Below, one piece after another: positions 48,111 through 58,227 of a stretch of DNA of 64,000 nucleotides. The stretch's first letter is position 1. Each line of letters begins with the position of its first letter. Source of the DNA: Pseudonocardia thermophila (GTDB lineage Bacteria; Actinomycetota; Actinomycetes; Mycobacteriales; Pseudonocardiaceae). A model generated the notes under the pieces. The model saw only the letters and a program-made list of their open reading frames with translations, had not been told where the DNA came from and did not search any database. Where the stretch lies: assembly GCF_900142365.1 (NCBI RefSeq), contig NZ_FRAP01000011.1, forward strand, positions 144,390 to 208,389, in the 5' to 3' direction. The translations under genes were made by a program, and so were the position numbers.

Positions 48111-49402
48111 TCACTCCCGCGGCAGTTTGCCGGGGTTGAGCAGGCCCACGGGGTCGTAGCGGTCCGCAGCCGCCCACCGCGGCGGCATGTCGGTGTGCAC
48201 GACCCAGCTGTGCGGGCTGTCCACCTCCAGGCCCTCGGCGCGCAGCCGGTCCATGCCCGCGTGCACCAGGGCGTCGTCGCGGTGCGGCGCGAGGATCCGG
48301 GCCGAGAGGCACGGGCCCCCCGACCGCGGATGCCCTCCAGCTGCACGGTGGCGTCCTCGAACGCCTCAGCGATGAGCGCGCGCTTGCCGAGGATCGCGTT
48401 GCCGCGGACGAGGACGTGGTACAGCTCCGGGCGCTTCGCCTTCGCCCGCACCGTCGTGTGGTTGTTGATGAGCGTCGCGAGGTAGCGGACCGCGTCCGGC
48501 CGCGCACCGGTCACCGTGCCGCCGCCGCGCTCGACGATCTCCTGCACCACCGGCGCGTTGGCGACGTCGACGACGGCGCGCAGGTTGGTGCGGCCCGGCT
48601 CGAACCCCGGGTCCTCGGGGAAGAGCGCCGCGAGCTCGGGCTCGGTGACCGCGAGGATCTGCGGGGGCGGGCGCAGCTGCAGGATCTGCAGGGCCATCGC
48701 GGCGCCGGCGTCGAGGTCCGGCACGGAGGCGAACACGGCGGTCCGCTCCCGCGCCGGGACGGTCTGCAACCCCACGCGCACGAACAGCCCGGTGGTGCCG
48801 AACGCGTGCACGTGCGGAGTGGTGTCCGGGTACCGCAGCGTGACCGGCTCGGCGTCGGCGGTGACCGGCACGAGGGTCAGCATCTGCACGAAGCCCTCGT
48901 GGTTGAACCCGTGCTCGATCGACCCCGGCCTGCCCGCGCCGCCGGCGACGGACCCGGCGAGCGTGCTGTTCAGCGTGGTCGGGAACATCGCGGGTTCCCG
49001 GCCCGTGTCCTCCAGGAAGGCGAACAGGTCGCGCCATGTGGTGCCGGGCAGGCCGTGGACCACCCCGTCGTCGTCGAGGACCAGGTCGCCGGACAGCTCG
49101 TGGAAGTCGACCATGATCCCCCGCGCGAGCGGGATGATCTGGCCGTAGTTCGAGGTGCCCTTGCCGCGGGCGGTGAGCGGGATCCGCCGCTCGTGGGCGA
49201 ACCGGGCCAGCGTCCGCACGGCCTCGACCGTGCGGACGGTGACCACGACGTCCGGCAGCGTGCGCGGGATCGTGTTGTGGATGATCGGCGAGACCCACGA
49301 GAAGTCCTTGGTCGCGGACTTGCGGGCGGCCTCGTCGTCCCTGACCTCAGCGGAGTCGCCGAGCAGTGCACGCAGGTCGGCGGCGAGCGTCTCGGAGAGC
49401 AC
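48111..49402 (-). pseudogene. FAD-linked oxidase (VAO/D-lactate-dehydrogenase-like), one frameshift
   Basis: Read from GTG 49402: FAD_binding_4 domain with 'IPLTARGKGTSNYGQIIPLARGIMVD' in pieces (about 74-100), then a long C-terminal cap to 'LEGIRG' near 48325. A G/C run (CGGTCGGGGGGCCC) shifts the frame; in the next frame the protein finishes normally ('GPCLSARILAPHRDDAL', 'RYDPVGLLNPGKLPRE') at the stop 48111. Thus a full-length oxidase is present except for one base. Relatives oxidise hydroxy acids or phenolic alcohols with covalent or tight FAD. It is 1 bp after the amidase stop, so probably one operon. Confidence 0.72.
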
Positions 49403-49403
49403 G

Positions 49404-50867
49404 TCAGAACCCTTCGGGTGGGGTGAAACCGATGAGCCCGGCCTCCTCGGCGAGCATCGCGACGGCGAGCGGGGTGCGGTCGTCGAGGTAGGCGCCCAGG
49501 AGCTGGGCGCCGATCGGCAGCCCGGTCACCGGCCCCGGGCCCACCGGGACGACCGTCGCGGGGCCGCGGCCGAGGCTGGAGATCCGGCTCCATGCGTTGA
49601 CGGTGTCGGCGGCGGGGTACTCGCGCCCGTCGAGCACGAGGGTCCGCCGGTCCACGGGGACGTCCGAGTGCACCGGCGCGGCGCACGGCGCGGCCGGGCA
49701 GAGCACGACGTGGTGGCGCTCGTGGACGTCCGCCCAGCGAGCCGTGATCGCCCGCTGCTCCTCGAAGTCGTCCAGCGCGTCCCGCAGCGACTGCAGGTGC
49801 CCGCGGGCCATCGCGCCCGCTCGACCGGTTGCACCCTCCTCGACGAGGCGCACGCTGCGCGCGTACGCCTCCTCGTCGAAGCCGTGCACGACCTCGCCCG
49901 CCTGCAGCCGCACGAACAGGTCGATGGCTTCCTGCCCGCGCACCGGCGGATCGGTCAGCTCCTCGACGTGGGCGCCGGCCCGGGCGAGCGCGTCGGCGAA
50001 GGCGCGGATCGCGTCCCGCGTCTCGGTGTCGACGGGGCAGGCCGGGTCGTCGAGCCACACCGCCACCCGCGCATCGGCGAGCGAGCTCACGCGAGGCGGT
50101 GGCAGCTCGAGCCGCCACGCCCGCGCCTCCAGCCCTTCGGCGCCGGCGATCGCGTCGAGGAACCGGGCCGAGTCGGCCGCGGAGCGGGTCATCGGACCGA
50201 CGGCGGAGACCATCGGTTCCAGCAGCCCGCCCTCCGGCCACGGCATGTGCCCGAGCTTGGACACGATCCCGTTCGATGGGCGGTGCCCGAACAACCCGCA
50301 CCACGCGGCGGGGACCCGCAGCGAGCCGGCGAGGTCGCTGCCGAAGTCCGCCACCGCGAGGCCCGCCGCCACCGCCGCGCCCGATCCGCCGGACGAGCCG
50401 CCCGGCGACCGCTGCGGGTCGTACGGGTTGCGGGTGCGGCCGAAGTCCTCGTTCGCCGACTGGTGATCGGCCAGGTAGACGGGCACGTTCGTCTTGCCGA
50501 CCACTACGGCGCCGGCTTCCCGAAGCCGCCGAACGAGCGGGGAGTCGACCGTGGCCTGCCGTGCGTCCGACAGCCGTCCGTGGGAGGTGCGCATGCCGGC
50601 GGCGTCGAACGCGTCCTTGACCGTGACGGGCAGGCTGGCCAGCGGACCGACCGGTTCCCCGGCTGAGCGGGCCGCGTCGACGGCCGCGGCGGCGCGCAGC
50701 GCCCCGGCCCGCTCGGTGTCGACCACGGCGTTCAGCGCCGCGCCGGGCCCGTCGAGCAGGGCGAGGTGGCGTTCGAGCAGTTCGACGGCGGTGACGGCGC
50801 CCGACTCCAGATCGGCCAGCATGCGGGTGCCGTTCATCGCCGCCAGCGTGGGCGCGGTGCTCGTCAT
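49404..50867 (-). CDS. Amidase (amidase-signature family)
   Basis: A 487-residue amidase with catalytic Lys in 'LPVTVKDAFD' (about 78-87), the Gly/Ser-rich signature 'SPGGSSGGSGAAVAAGL' (about 149-165) holding the cis-Ser, and nucleophile region 'ADFGSDLAGSLRVPAAWCGL' (about 168-187). 'DLAGSLRVPA' replaces the common 'DTGGSIRxPA', a mild variant. It hydrolyses amides to acid and ammonia; substrate unknown. The ATG (50865-50867) overlaps a stop of an upstream reading frame whose last about 28 codons look coding but have no start (see the next entry). Confidence 0.87.
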   Translation of the reverse strand: MTSTAPTLAAMNGTRMLADLESGAVTAVELLERHLALLDGPGAALNAVVDTERAGALRAAAAVDAARSAGEPVGPLASLPVTVKDAFDAAGMRTSHGRLSDARQATVDSPLVRRLREAGAVVVGKTNVPVYLADHQSANEDFGRTRNPYDPQRSPGGSSGGSGAAVAAGLAVADFGSDLAGSLRVPAAWCGLFGHRPSNGIVSKLGHMPWPEGGLLEPMVSAVGPMTRSAADSARFLDAIAGAEGLEARAWRLELPPPRVSSLADARVAVWLDDPACPVDTETRDAIRAFADALARAGAHVEELTDPPVRGQEAIDLFVRLQAGEVVHGFDEEAYARSVRLVEEGATGRAGAMARGHLQSLRDALDDFEEQRAITARWADVHERHHVVLCPAAPCAAPVHSDVPVDRRTLVLDGREYPAADTVNAWSRISSLGRGPATVVPVGPGPVTGLPIGAQLLGAYLDDRTPLAVAMLAEEAGLIGFTPPEGF

Positions 50868-51411
50868 GCGGCCGCCGCCACCTGCACAGCGGTGAAGTCG
50901 ATGCCCTCGGCATGACGCACCCAATCCTGGCTGACCTCGCGCGGGCTCACCCCACCGAGCGGGCGGGCGATGGCGCGGACGGGCCGGCGTTCCTGAAGGC
51001 CCGGCCGGGGCGCGGCGAGTCTCGCGTTCTGTCCGGCGAGTTCTGCGTTCGGCTGCGTGAGTCCTGCGTTCGGTCGGGTGTGCCCGCGTCCGGTCCGGGC
51101 GAGTTCTGCGCGCGATCCACGGCGGCGTGAGAGCGGAGCGCGCGTCGCAGGACCACATGCGCGACTCGCTGGGCAGTCCGGGAGCAGGAGCCGCTCCGCG
51201 GTTACCGCCCGGTACCCACCAAAGTCGCCATGCCCGGGCGACGATCGACGGTGGTGCGGCGGCGCGGTGCCCATGAGACTGCTTGTGCCGCGGACGGGCG
51301 AGTCCGAACGCCGCGACCAGCGGTGCAGCGACCGGCAGAGGGGGAGCCACGACCGGCCGAACGGCTCGACTCGGCGGTGTTGTAGGCTGAACGAGCCTCC
51401 TCGGGGGCGGC
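50868..51411. other. Gap with gene remnant and repeats of an AGTTCTGCGTTCGG unit
   Basis: No complete gene. The first about 90 bp on the minus strand read 'REVSQDWVRHAEGIDFTAVQ' and stop at 50864-50866 overlapping the amidase ATG, as a co-translated upstream gene would; its body is missing. From about 51014 to 51125 a drifting direct repeat (GCGAGTTCTGCGTTCGG and variants, about four copies) replaces it. The rest up to the tRNA shows nothing recognisable apart from a possible tRNA promoter TGTAGGCT at 51380-51387. Confidence 0.5.
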
Positions 51412-51485
<74 letters not shown>

Positions 51486-51492
51486 CGGCACG

Positions 51493-51527
51493 ATGGGCGG
51501 TCCTCCACGACGGGGAGGACCGCCCAT
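51493..51527 (+). terminator. Terminator of tRNA-Pro
   Basis: A 14-bp perfect stem (51493-51506 with 51514-51527) around a 7-nt loop, starting 8 bp after the tRNA, followed by CCGTCTGTCT. Typical of tRNA terminators in actinobacteria. Confidence 0.85.
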
Positions 51528-52204
51528 CCGTCTGTCTACCAGCGGAAACGTCGCGGCTGGGCCGGTCTGAAGTCGATCTTGCTGCAGCGTCCACTGTGGT
51601 CGATCCGGTGGCGTACTGGAGCGAATCTGGAGCGGCGTGCCCAGGCTCTGACCGACCGGCCAAGTGGGGTCAAGTTCGTTGACCGATTGGCGCCAAGTGG
51701 GGTTCGGAGCGGTCGACGTCACATTCGCTCCGGTGGTGCTGCAGGCGTAGCCGGCAGGGGTGCCGGACCAGCCTTTGGTCAAGGGGCCGCGGGTTTGCCT
51801 CTCGTGGGTTCCGCACGCGTGGCCGAGGTCCCGTGATCCGGGTTGACACAGGTCAGCGGGGTTGCCTGCTGTGGGTGTCGGCCTTGTGCCGTCGGCGGGC
51901 ATGACTGGGCATGACTGCTGTGCGAGCCCCTGTGGAGCACGTCAGGATGACGGCATCGGCAGCCGCCAAGCGGGGCCCGCGGTCGGTACCGGCCCCGCAG
52001 TGCATGCGACCCCTTGACCAGATGGGTAGAGATCGGCTGCAAGAGCTTCGTCGGGACGCCGTCATGTGGAGGAGGTTCGTCACGGGGTCAACACGCCGCG
52101 GTCGATGCGGCCGGCGTCAGGTCCCCGGTGCGGCAGTCGTTACCGGTCGTTGAGCGAATCTAGCGTGCCTCGCTCATGGCTGCCCGGGCGACTGAGCCGG
52201 GCTC
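51528..52204. other. Gene-free stretch with tRNA-derived repeat footprints
   Basis: I see no gene in about 680 bp. Two short sequences resemble the 3' half of the tRNA-Pro (51449-51468): a direct copy at 51777-51796 with 17 of 20 bases identical (GGTCAAGGGGCCGCGGGTTT), and an inverted exact 15-mer at 52005-52019 (reverse of GGTCAAGGGGTCGCA). CCAAGTGGGGT also occurs twice (near 51660 and 51689). These look like leftovers of attachment sites of an integrated element; no integrase remains. Confidence 0.4.
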
Positions 52205-52625
52205 AGCTCTCGGTCTCCTCGATCTGGCGCCCTCGATGGCCCGCTGGGTGATCCGCTCACCGGCCACTGCGACCCCGTCGTGTCGGTGGCCTGCACCGTG
52301 GTGGATGGATGCCCGATCGCGGTCACCGGAGTGCGGAATGGCGTGCGGTTTGATCTGCGGGAGCGCGTCCCGCTGGGCGAGCCGCCTACTGGCCACAGTG
52401 GCACCGTCTACTCGGTGGCCTGCGCCGTGGTAGACAGCTGGCCGATCGCAGTCACCGGCAGGGCAAATGTCACCGTACGGCTGTGGGACCTCGGGGAGAG
52501 ACAGGAGGTCGAACGGATCGATCTACCCGCCAAGGTCCGCTCAATCACTATCAGCGCGGACAACTACTTGTTGCCGGGTTCGACGCAGAGGTCGTCGTGC
52601 TTGAGCCGACGGAGGGACGACGATG
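52205..52625 (+). pseudogene. C-terminal fragment of a WD40-repeat protein
   Basis: About two WD40 blades are readable: 'GDPLTGHCDPVVSVACTVVDG' (in pieces) with 'PIAVTG', then 'GHSGTVYSVACAVVDSWPIAVTG' split, ending 'VRLWDLGERQEV'. After 'SADNYLL' the frame changes and the protein closes as 'GFDAEVVVLEPTEGRR' before a stop near 52622. Actinobacterial NTPase-WD40 proteins have many such blades; only the tail survives here. There is no start and there are at least two frame changes. Confidence 0.65.
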
Positions 52626-55228
52626 ACCAGCTGGCACGCCGTGGTCGGGATCCACGGGATCGGGAAACGGCAGGCTGAAGACCCCGGCCGAGGCCGCCGA
52701 GATCTCGCGGGACGGTGGAGCGCCGCCCTGCGCCGCGGCTTCGGCGTCGGCCCCGGAGTGGAGGCTGTGGTCGCCTACTACGCGCACCACCTGGCCGCCG
52801 GTGAGCTGATTGACCTGCTGGAGGAGCGCTCGCAGGACGTCCGGCGCTACGTGCTCACCGAGTTGGTCAACCAGATCGCGGAGTACCGACGCCCGCTCGC
52901 GATCGTCTTCGACGACTGGCACCTCATCGACGACCCGGATGCCGCCGCCGCCCTCGACTTCCTGCTCAACGCGGGTCCGGACAACCTGCACCTGGTGATC
53001 ACCAGCCGCACCCGGGCACCCGCGATCGGGCGGCTCAAGGTACGCAACCAGGTCACTGAGGTCGACGCCACCCTCCTGCGGTTCGACCGGCAGGAGTCCG
53101 CGGAGTTCCTCCTCGGCATCAACGCGCTCGCCCTGGACAACGAGGCGGTCAACCAGCTGTGGACGTCCACCGACGGGTGGGTCGCCGCGCTCCAGCTCGC
53201 GTCGCTGTCGCTGCGCAACAGCGACGATCCCGGCGCGCTCATCCGCGGCTTCTCCGGGCGGCATCACTCCATCGGCGACTACCTCGCCGAGAACGTGCTC
53301 GACGCCCTGCCCGAGGACCTGCTCGACTTCCTGCTCACCACGTCGATCTGCGACCGGCTCTGCGGCGATCTCGCGGCCGCGGTGAGCGGGCAGCCGCGCG
53401 GCCAAGCGCTGCTGGAGGAGCTCGAGCGGCGCGACATGTTCCTGCGGCCGCTCGACGACAACCGGGAGTGGTCCGCTACCACCACCTGTTCGCGGGCTAC
53501 CTGCGCAAACGGCTGGAGCGGGACCACGCCGACCGGATTGTCACGCTGCACCGCACCGCGTCGGCCTGGTTCGCCGACCACGGCCTGCTCAGCGAGGCCG
53601 TCACGCATGCCCTGGCCGCTGGCAACGACACCGGGGCCGTGGACCTGGTGGAGCGCCAAGCCATGCACATGGTCGAGCACAGCCGGATGGCGACCCTGCT
53701 CGGCCTGGTCAACAAGCTGCCCACGGAGCTGCCGCTCGGCAGGCCGAAGCTGCAGATCGCCATCGCCTGGGCCAACTGCCTGCTGCAACGCGCGCGGCCC
53801 GCGCAGACTGCGCTCGACCACGTCCGCGCCGCGATCGGTTCGGCGACCGACGAGGAGAGCGTGGACCTGCTGGGAGAGGCGGACGTCCTGCAGGCGTGCA
53901 TCGACATCTACGGCGACCGGATCGACCGGGCGGCCGCCCTGGTCGACCGGTACCTCGTGCCCGATCCGCCGTACCGGTCGTGGCTGGTCGCGGTGTCCGC
54001 GAACATCCGGGCGTTCGTGGACATCCACACGTTCCGCTACGGCACCGCCCAGGAGCGGCAGCGCTGGGCGAACCCGTTCCACGCGACCACGACCGGCCCG
54101 TTCGCCGGCGTCTACGGCCGCTGCTTCGCCGGGCTGGCGGCGCTCGCCCAGCTGAACCTCGTCGGGGCGCAGCGGCTCTATGAGGAGGCGGTGGCGCTGG
54201 CCAGGGGGAGTGCGGGGCAGCACTCGCACGCCGCGCGGCTGGCCGGAGCGCTGCTCGGCAGGCTGCACTACGAACGCGGGGACGCCGACACCGCCGAACG
54301 GTTGCTCGAGGGCTGCCACGAGCTGGGAGCCGAGAGCGGCGTCGCCGAATTCCTGATCGCCACCTTCACGACCCTGGCGCGCATCAAGGCGCTGCGCGGC
54401 GACCCGGAGAAGGCCTGGTCGCTGCTCGACGAGGGCCACGAGGCCGCCACTCAGCTCGCGCTGCCCCGGTTGGCCGCAGCAGTGGACGACGAACGGGTCC
54501 GCATGCACCTGGCCCTCGGTGACGTGGGGCGAGCGGAGAGCGTGCTGGCCCGCCAGGGCGAGGTCCCGCGCGGCTACGACGGGATCACGATGGCCGTCCG
54601 CCACCACCATCTCGGCATGCGTGCCCAGCTGTTGTCGGCGAAAGGCGATCACGACGGTGCCCGGTCGCTGCTGACCGACGTGCTCGACGAGAGCCGCGCC
54701 GTGGGCTGGCGGTACGCCAAGACTATCGCCCGGATCGATCTCGCCGGGGTGCACGCGGTCGTCGGCGACACCGCCACAGCGGTGCGCACCCTGGTGCCCG
54801 CACTCGTCGTCAGCGCGCAGGCTGGACTGATCCGCAGCGTCGTCGACCGTTCCCCGGCCCTTCTGAAGATCATCGCCGACCTCCGTGATGCGGCCCGGTG
54901 CCGCCGCTGGCCCGCCGACCTGCCCGAGGTGCCGTTCGACTACCTGTCCCGGCTGCTCGCCACCGCCCGCTCCACCGTGCAGCCGGGCACGCCGGCGGTG
55001 ATCGTCGGCTGCGCTGACCACCCGGGTGCCGAGGAACCGCTCAACGCCCGCGAGATCGAGATCCTCCGGCTCGTGGACCTCGGCCTATCCAACAAGGAGA
55101 TCGCGCGCAAGCTCGGCGTCACGATCAACACCGTCAAGTGGTACCTCAAGAACATCTGCACGAAGTTGGGCGTGGCGCGCCGGACCGAGTCGGTCCGCGA
55201 GGCGCGCCGCCGGCACATCCTGACCTGA
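52623..55228 (+). pseudogene. Chimeric MalT-type LuxR regulator lacking its P-loop, frameshifted
   Basis: The first about 58 codons ('WHAVVGIHGIGKRQ') resemble the start of an unrelated actinobacterial protein often found after WD40 genes. They run in frame into the middle of a large ATP-dependent LuxR regulator ('ELIDLLEERSQDVRRYVL', Walker-B-like 'LAIVFDDWHLID'), so the Walker A segment is gone. At about 53470 one base is missing ('REW' then 'RYHHLFAGYLRKRL'), after which the TPR-rich body and the C-terminal HTH ('LNAREIEILRLVDLGLSNKE') are intact to the stop. Non-functional as read. Confidence 0.72.
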
Positions 55229-55407
55229 CCCGCAGCGCACGGTGACCTCGGGCGTGCCGTCCCCGGCGCTCTCGCACGCGCACGCCGCTCTTCGTCGTCC
55301 TGCCCCGATCCCGGCTCGTCCCGGTCACGTGCCGGCCCCAACCCGTGGAGCAGCACCGTTTTCCATGCGCAGCGCGACCTGCGGCGGTGCCCATCGCCCG
55401 ACGAGCC

Positions 55408-55690
55408 TCGTTCAGCGGATGGAGGAGCTGGGCTGGGAGTTCTGCCAGATCTGCGGGATGACCGAGACGTCGCCGCTGCTCACCACGAACCGCGCCGAGC
55501 CCGGCGAGCGAGCCCGTCGCCTGGTCTCCGCCGCGATCCCGCCCGTCATCTGGTGAGCCTCGCCGAGCACGGAGGGGAGATCCTCGCCCGCAGCAACGGC
55601 GTGCTGGCCGAGTGCTGGCGGCAGCCCGAGGAGACGGCTGCGGCGTTCGACGGCGGCTGGTTCCATATCGGCGATGGCGGCCGCATCGAG
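55408..55690 (+). pseudogene. Fragment of an AMP-forming acyl-CoA ligase
   Basis: In one frame 'EELGWEFCQICGMTETSPLL' (A5-type motif, usually YGLTET) continues to 55550. In another frame 'GGEILARSNGVLAECWRQPEETAAAF' and 'DGGWFHIGDGGRIE' (A7/A8 region) run to about 55690, where homology stops abruptly. N-terminal 300 or so residues are absent. The next expected motif (DRKKDVI) is found 2.5 kb away on the opposite strand at about 58150-58190. Confidence 0.7.
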
Positions 55691-55835
55691 CGGCTCCCCC
55701 GCTCGCTCGGCGTCCGCCGGTCTTCTGGTCACGGTGGCCGATCGCTCGACCCGGCCCCACCATCGCTCATCCATCAGGCGGCGTGCCAGCTACTCTCCGA
55801 GACATGGCGGGGGACGCGCGAGCGCTCGACGACCT

Positions 55836-56469
55836 GTGCGCGTCGTGCTCGCCGACGACGAGCCGCTGCTGCGGACCGGCCTGTGCACCCTGTTAGAGGC
55901 GGGCGGTGCGGTGCAGGTCGTCGGCCTCGCCGCGGACGGCGATGAGCTGCTGGCCGCGGTTGCCCGGCACCGGCCGGACGCCGCGCTGGTCGACGTGCAG
56001 ATGCCGGGCACCGACGGGCTCGCTGCGATGCGGACGCTGCGCGCCCGCCCCGATTCGCCGGTCACGGCCGTGCTCACCACGTTCGATCTCGACGAGTACG
56101 TCGCCGAGGCGCTGCGCATCGGCGTGCAGGGGTTCCTGCTCAAGGACGCCGACCCGGAGGTGCTCGTGCGCGCCGTGCTCGATCTCCACGCGGGCGGTGC
56201 GGTGCTCGATCCGCCGATCGCCGCGCGGCTGCTCCCGCGCCTGGCCGGTTCGGCCGTCCCGGCGCGCCCGCCCGCGAATCTCACGCTGCGGGAGCGGCAG
56301 GTGCTCGGCCGGCTCGCCGCGGGCGACTCCAACGCAGCGATCGCCTGCCGGTTGGGGCTCGCCGAGGCCACCGTCGACGTACGTGTCAGCGCTGCTGATC
56401 AAGCTGGGCGCGGAGAACCGCGTGCAGGTGGCGCTGATCGCGCGCAGCTGGGAGCCGGGATGGGCCTGA
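55836..56469 (+). pseudogene. NarL/DesR-type response regulator, one-base frameshift
   Basis: Receiver domain from GTG 55836: 'RVVLADDEPLLRTGL' (acidic pair), phosphoacceptor Asp in 'ALVDVQMPGTDGL', 'VLTTFD' and Lys in 'FLLKDADPEVL'. The LuxR HTH starts 'LTLRERQVLGRLAAGDSNAAIACRLGLAEATV' in pieces and then needs removal of one base at about 56375 to read 'YVSALLIKLGAENRVQVALIA'. The receiver lacks features I would expect of DosR itself and the pair looks DesR/DesK-like. It is followed by remains of its kinase. Confidence 0.72.
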
Positions 56470-57595
56470 CCGAGCTCGAACGCCGCTGGCGCAGCCTGCC
56501 CGCCGTGCTGCAGCGGGTCCTCGGCGAGGCCGCCGCCGTGGGCTGCCGGCGCTCGCCGCCGCCTGGGCGGTGGCCCCGCACGGTTGGTCGCTCTCCGCGG
56601 CGCTCATCGGGTGCGGCCTGCTGCCGCTGCGACACCTGCGCCCCGAGCTCGCCGTCGTCGGGGTGCTGCCCGCGCTCGCCGGTGGGCTCGGCTGGCCGGC
56701 CGCCACCGTCGCGCTCTACGCGCTGGGCCAGCGCAACCGGCGGCCCGCCACGATCTGGCCGTGTGGGTCGGGCTGGCCGAACTCGCCGTGTTCGCCTCGG
56801 TCGCCTACTCCGAGTCGCTGCCCTGGCAGCGCTGGGTCCTCACGGCCACCCTGACGACGCTGATGGCCGCCGCGCCCGTGCTGCTGGTCCTGCTCATGAC
56901 GACCCGCGAGCAGCTCACCGCGAGCCTGGCCGATCTGCGCCGCGCCCGCGAGGACGTCCTCGCCGCCACCGCCGGGCGCAGCTCGAGCGGCTCCCCGTCT
57001 TGCTCGACGTCGACGCACACACCCGCGACCCGGGCACCGGCGACGAGCGCGGTGCTCTCCGCGTCGCTGCCCGGGCGGCCCGCGGCCACGTCGATCAGCC
57101 CGAGGGCGGAGCACAGCTCGGACAGGGTGCACTTCGCCAGCTCGTGGATCTTCTCGGCGGACTCCTTGCTCGCCGGGTCGGTGGTGGACGCCGACAGCGC
57201 GGCCGCGCTGACCGCGATCAGGCTCGCGTGGTGGCCGACCGAGTCGTGGATCTCCTGGGCGATGCGGGCTCGTTCCTGGCTGCGGGCCGCTTCCCGGTCG
57301 ACCGGGCGGTCAACCGGGTGCTGCAGGAGTCGCTCACCAACGCCGTGCGGCACGCCCCGGGCGCCCCGGTGCAGATCCGGTTCGCGTGGGACCACCCGCG
57401 GCTGCACCTGACGATCAGCAACCCGCTCCCGCGCAGCCGCGGCCCCGCTGTCGACGGGGCCGCGGCCTCGACGGCATCGCCGACCGAGTGCAGCCCGTCG
57501 GTGGTCAGGTGGCGGCCGATCCCGCCGACGACGGCGTGTTCGTGGTGGCGGCGACGTTCCCGGAGGCCACCGCCGGATCGTCCCGGCCGCCGCGT
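56460..57595 (+). pseudogene. DesK/NarX-type sensor kinase, multiply frameshifted with internal inversion
   Basis: Plus-strand pieces in order: 'GLTELERRWRSLPAVL' (frame of 56460), membrane part 'SLSAALIGCGLLPL' and 'AVVGVLPALAGGLG' in a second frame, 'LAELAVFASVAYSESLPW' and 'MTTREQLTASLADLRRARED' in a third, then after the inverted block (next entry) the HATPase start 'VLQESLTNAVRHAPGAPV' and, in another frame, 'GRGLDGIADRVQPVGGQV'. Order and spacing match a full kinase, so the gene was once complete. The coupling to the response regulator (overlapping ends) is normal for this family. Confidence 0.72.
56975..57300 (-). other. Inverted HisKA_3 segment inside the kinase pseudogene
   Basis: Read on the minus strand the block encodes the dimerisation/phosphoacceptor part the kinase lacks: 'SQERARIAQEIHDSVGHHAS' with the phospho-His in 'EIHDSVGHH', 'SEKIHELAKCTLSEL'-like helix and 'DVEQDGEPLELRPAV'. 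The flanking kinase parts are on the plus strand. The right edge falls at the palindrome CCGGTCGACCGG (57294-57305); the left edge is near 56970-56980. About 320 bp have flipped in place. Confidence 0.75.
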
Positions 57596-58227
57596 CCCAG
57601 GCGAAGCCGTACCGGCCTGCGGTGCTGCCGCCGTCCACCGTCAGGACCGCACCCGACGCGAACGTCGCAGCGGGCAAGCACAGGTAGGCGACGGTGTCGG
57701 CGACGTCCTGCGCGGTGCCGACTTTGTCGAGTGGCACAGTGCGCCGGTTGGCCGCGACCTACTACGGCGACGCGAACTGTCCGAGCCCCTCGCGGTAGCC
57801 GTCGTCGATGAACCCGGGGTCACGGCGTTGACGCGGATGCCGTGCGGCCCCAGCTCCATGGCCAACACCCGCACGAGCACGTTGAGAGCGGCCTTCGACG
57901 CGCAGTACGGCCTGCGCCCACCCGGCCGAGCGAACCTGCGCCGCTGGGGATGCAGCAGACGGCGCCGCGGATCCCGGCCTCCACCATCCGCCGCGCAGAC
58001 TCCGTCGTCACGGCGCAGGCGCCGGTGAGGTTGATGTCGAGGATCCGCCGCCACCGGTCGACGCCCAGGTCGAGCAGCTCCCCGTACGGGGCGATGCCGG
58101 CGCTGGCGACGACCGTGCCGATCGGGCCCAGCCGCATGCGACCGCGGCCACCGGTGATGATCACGTCCTTCTTGCGGTCGGTGATCGCCAACCGCGCCCC
58201 GTCCTCGGTCGCGGCGGAGCCGGTCAC
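57590..58227 (-). pseudogene. SDR remnant fused to an acyl-CoA-ligase shard
   Basis: A GTG at 58227 overlaps the DUF2000 stop (GTGA), as for a genuine downstream gene. After 'TEDGARLA' the reading contains 'ITDRKKDVIITGG', the A8-A10 motif of acyl-CoA ligases, in place of the SDR TGxxxGxG loop. It then continues as an SDR: 'VVASAGIAPYGELLDLGVDRW', 'DINLTGA', and after frame changes 'YCASKAALNVLVRVLAMEL' (split) and 'VADTVAYLCLPAATF'. At least two frameshifts; overlaps the kinase remnant at its end. Confidence 0.7.

Noticed and set aside
55836..57595. Calling this response regulator/kinase pair the DosR/DosS of the island
   Set aside because: The kinase has transmembrane helices and no GAF/haem sensor; it resembles DesK/NarX, and both genes are broken.
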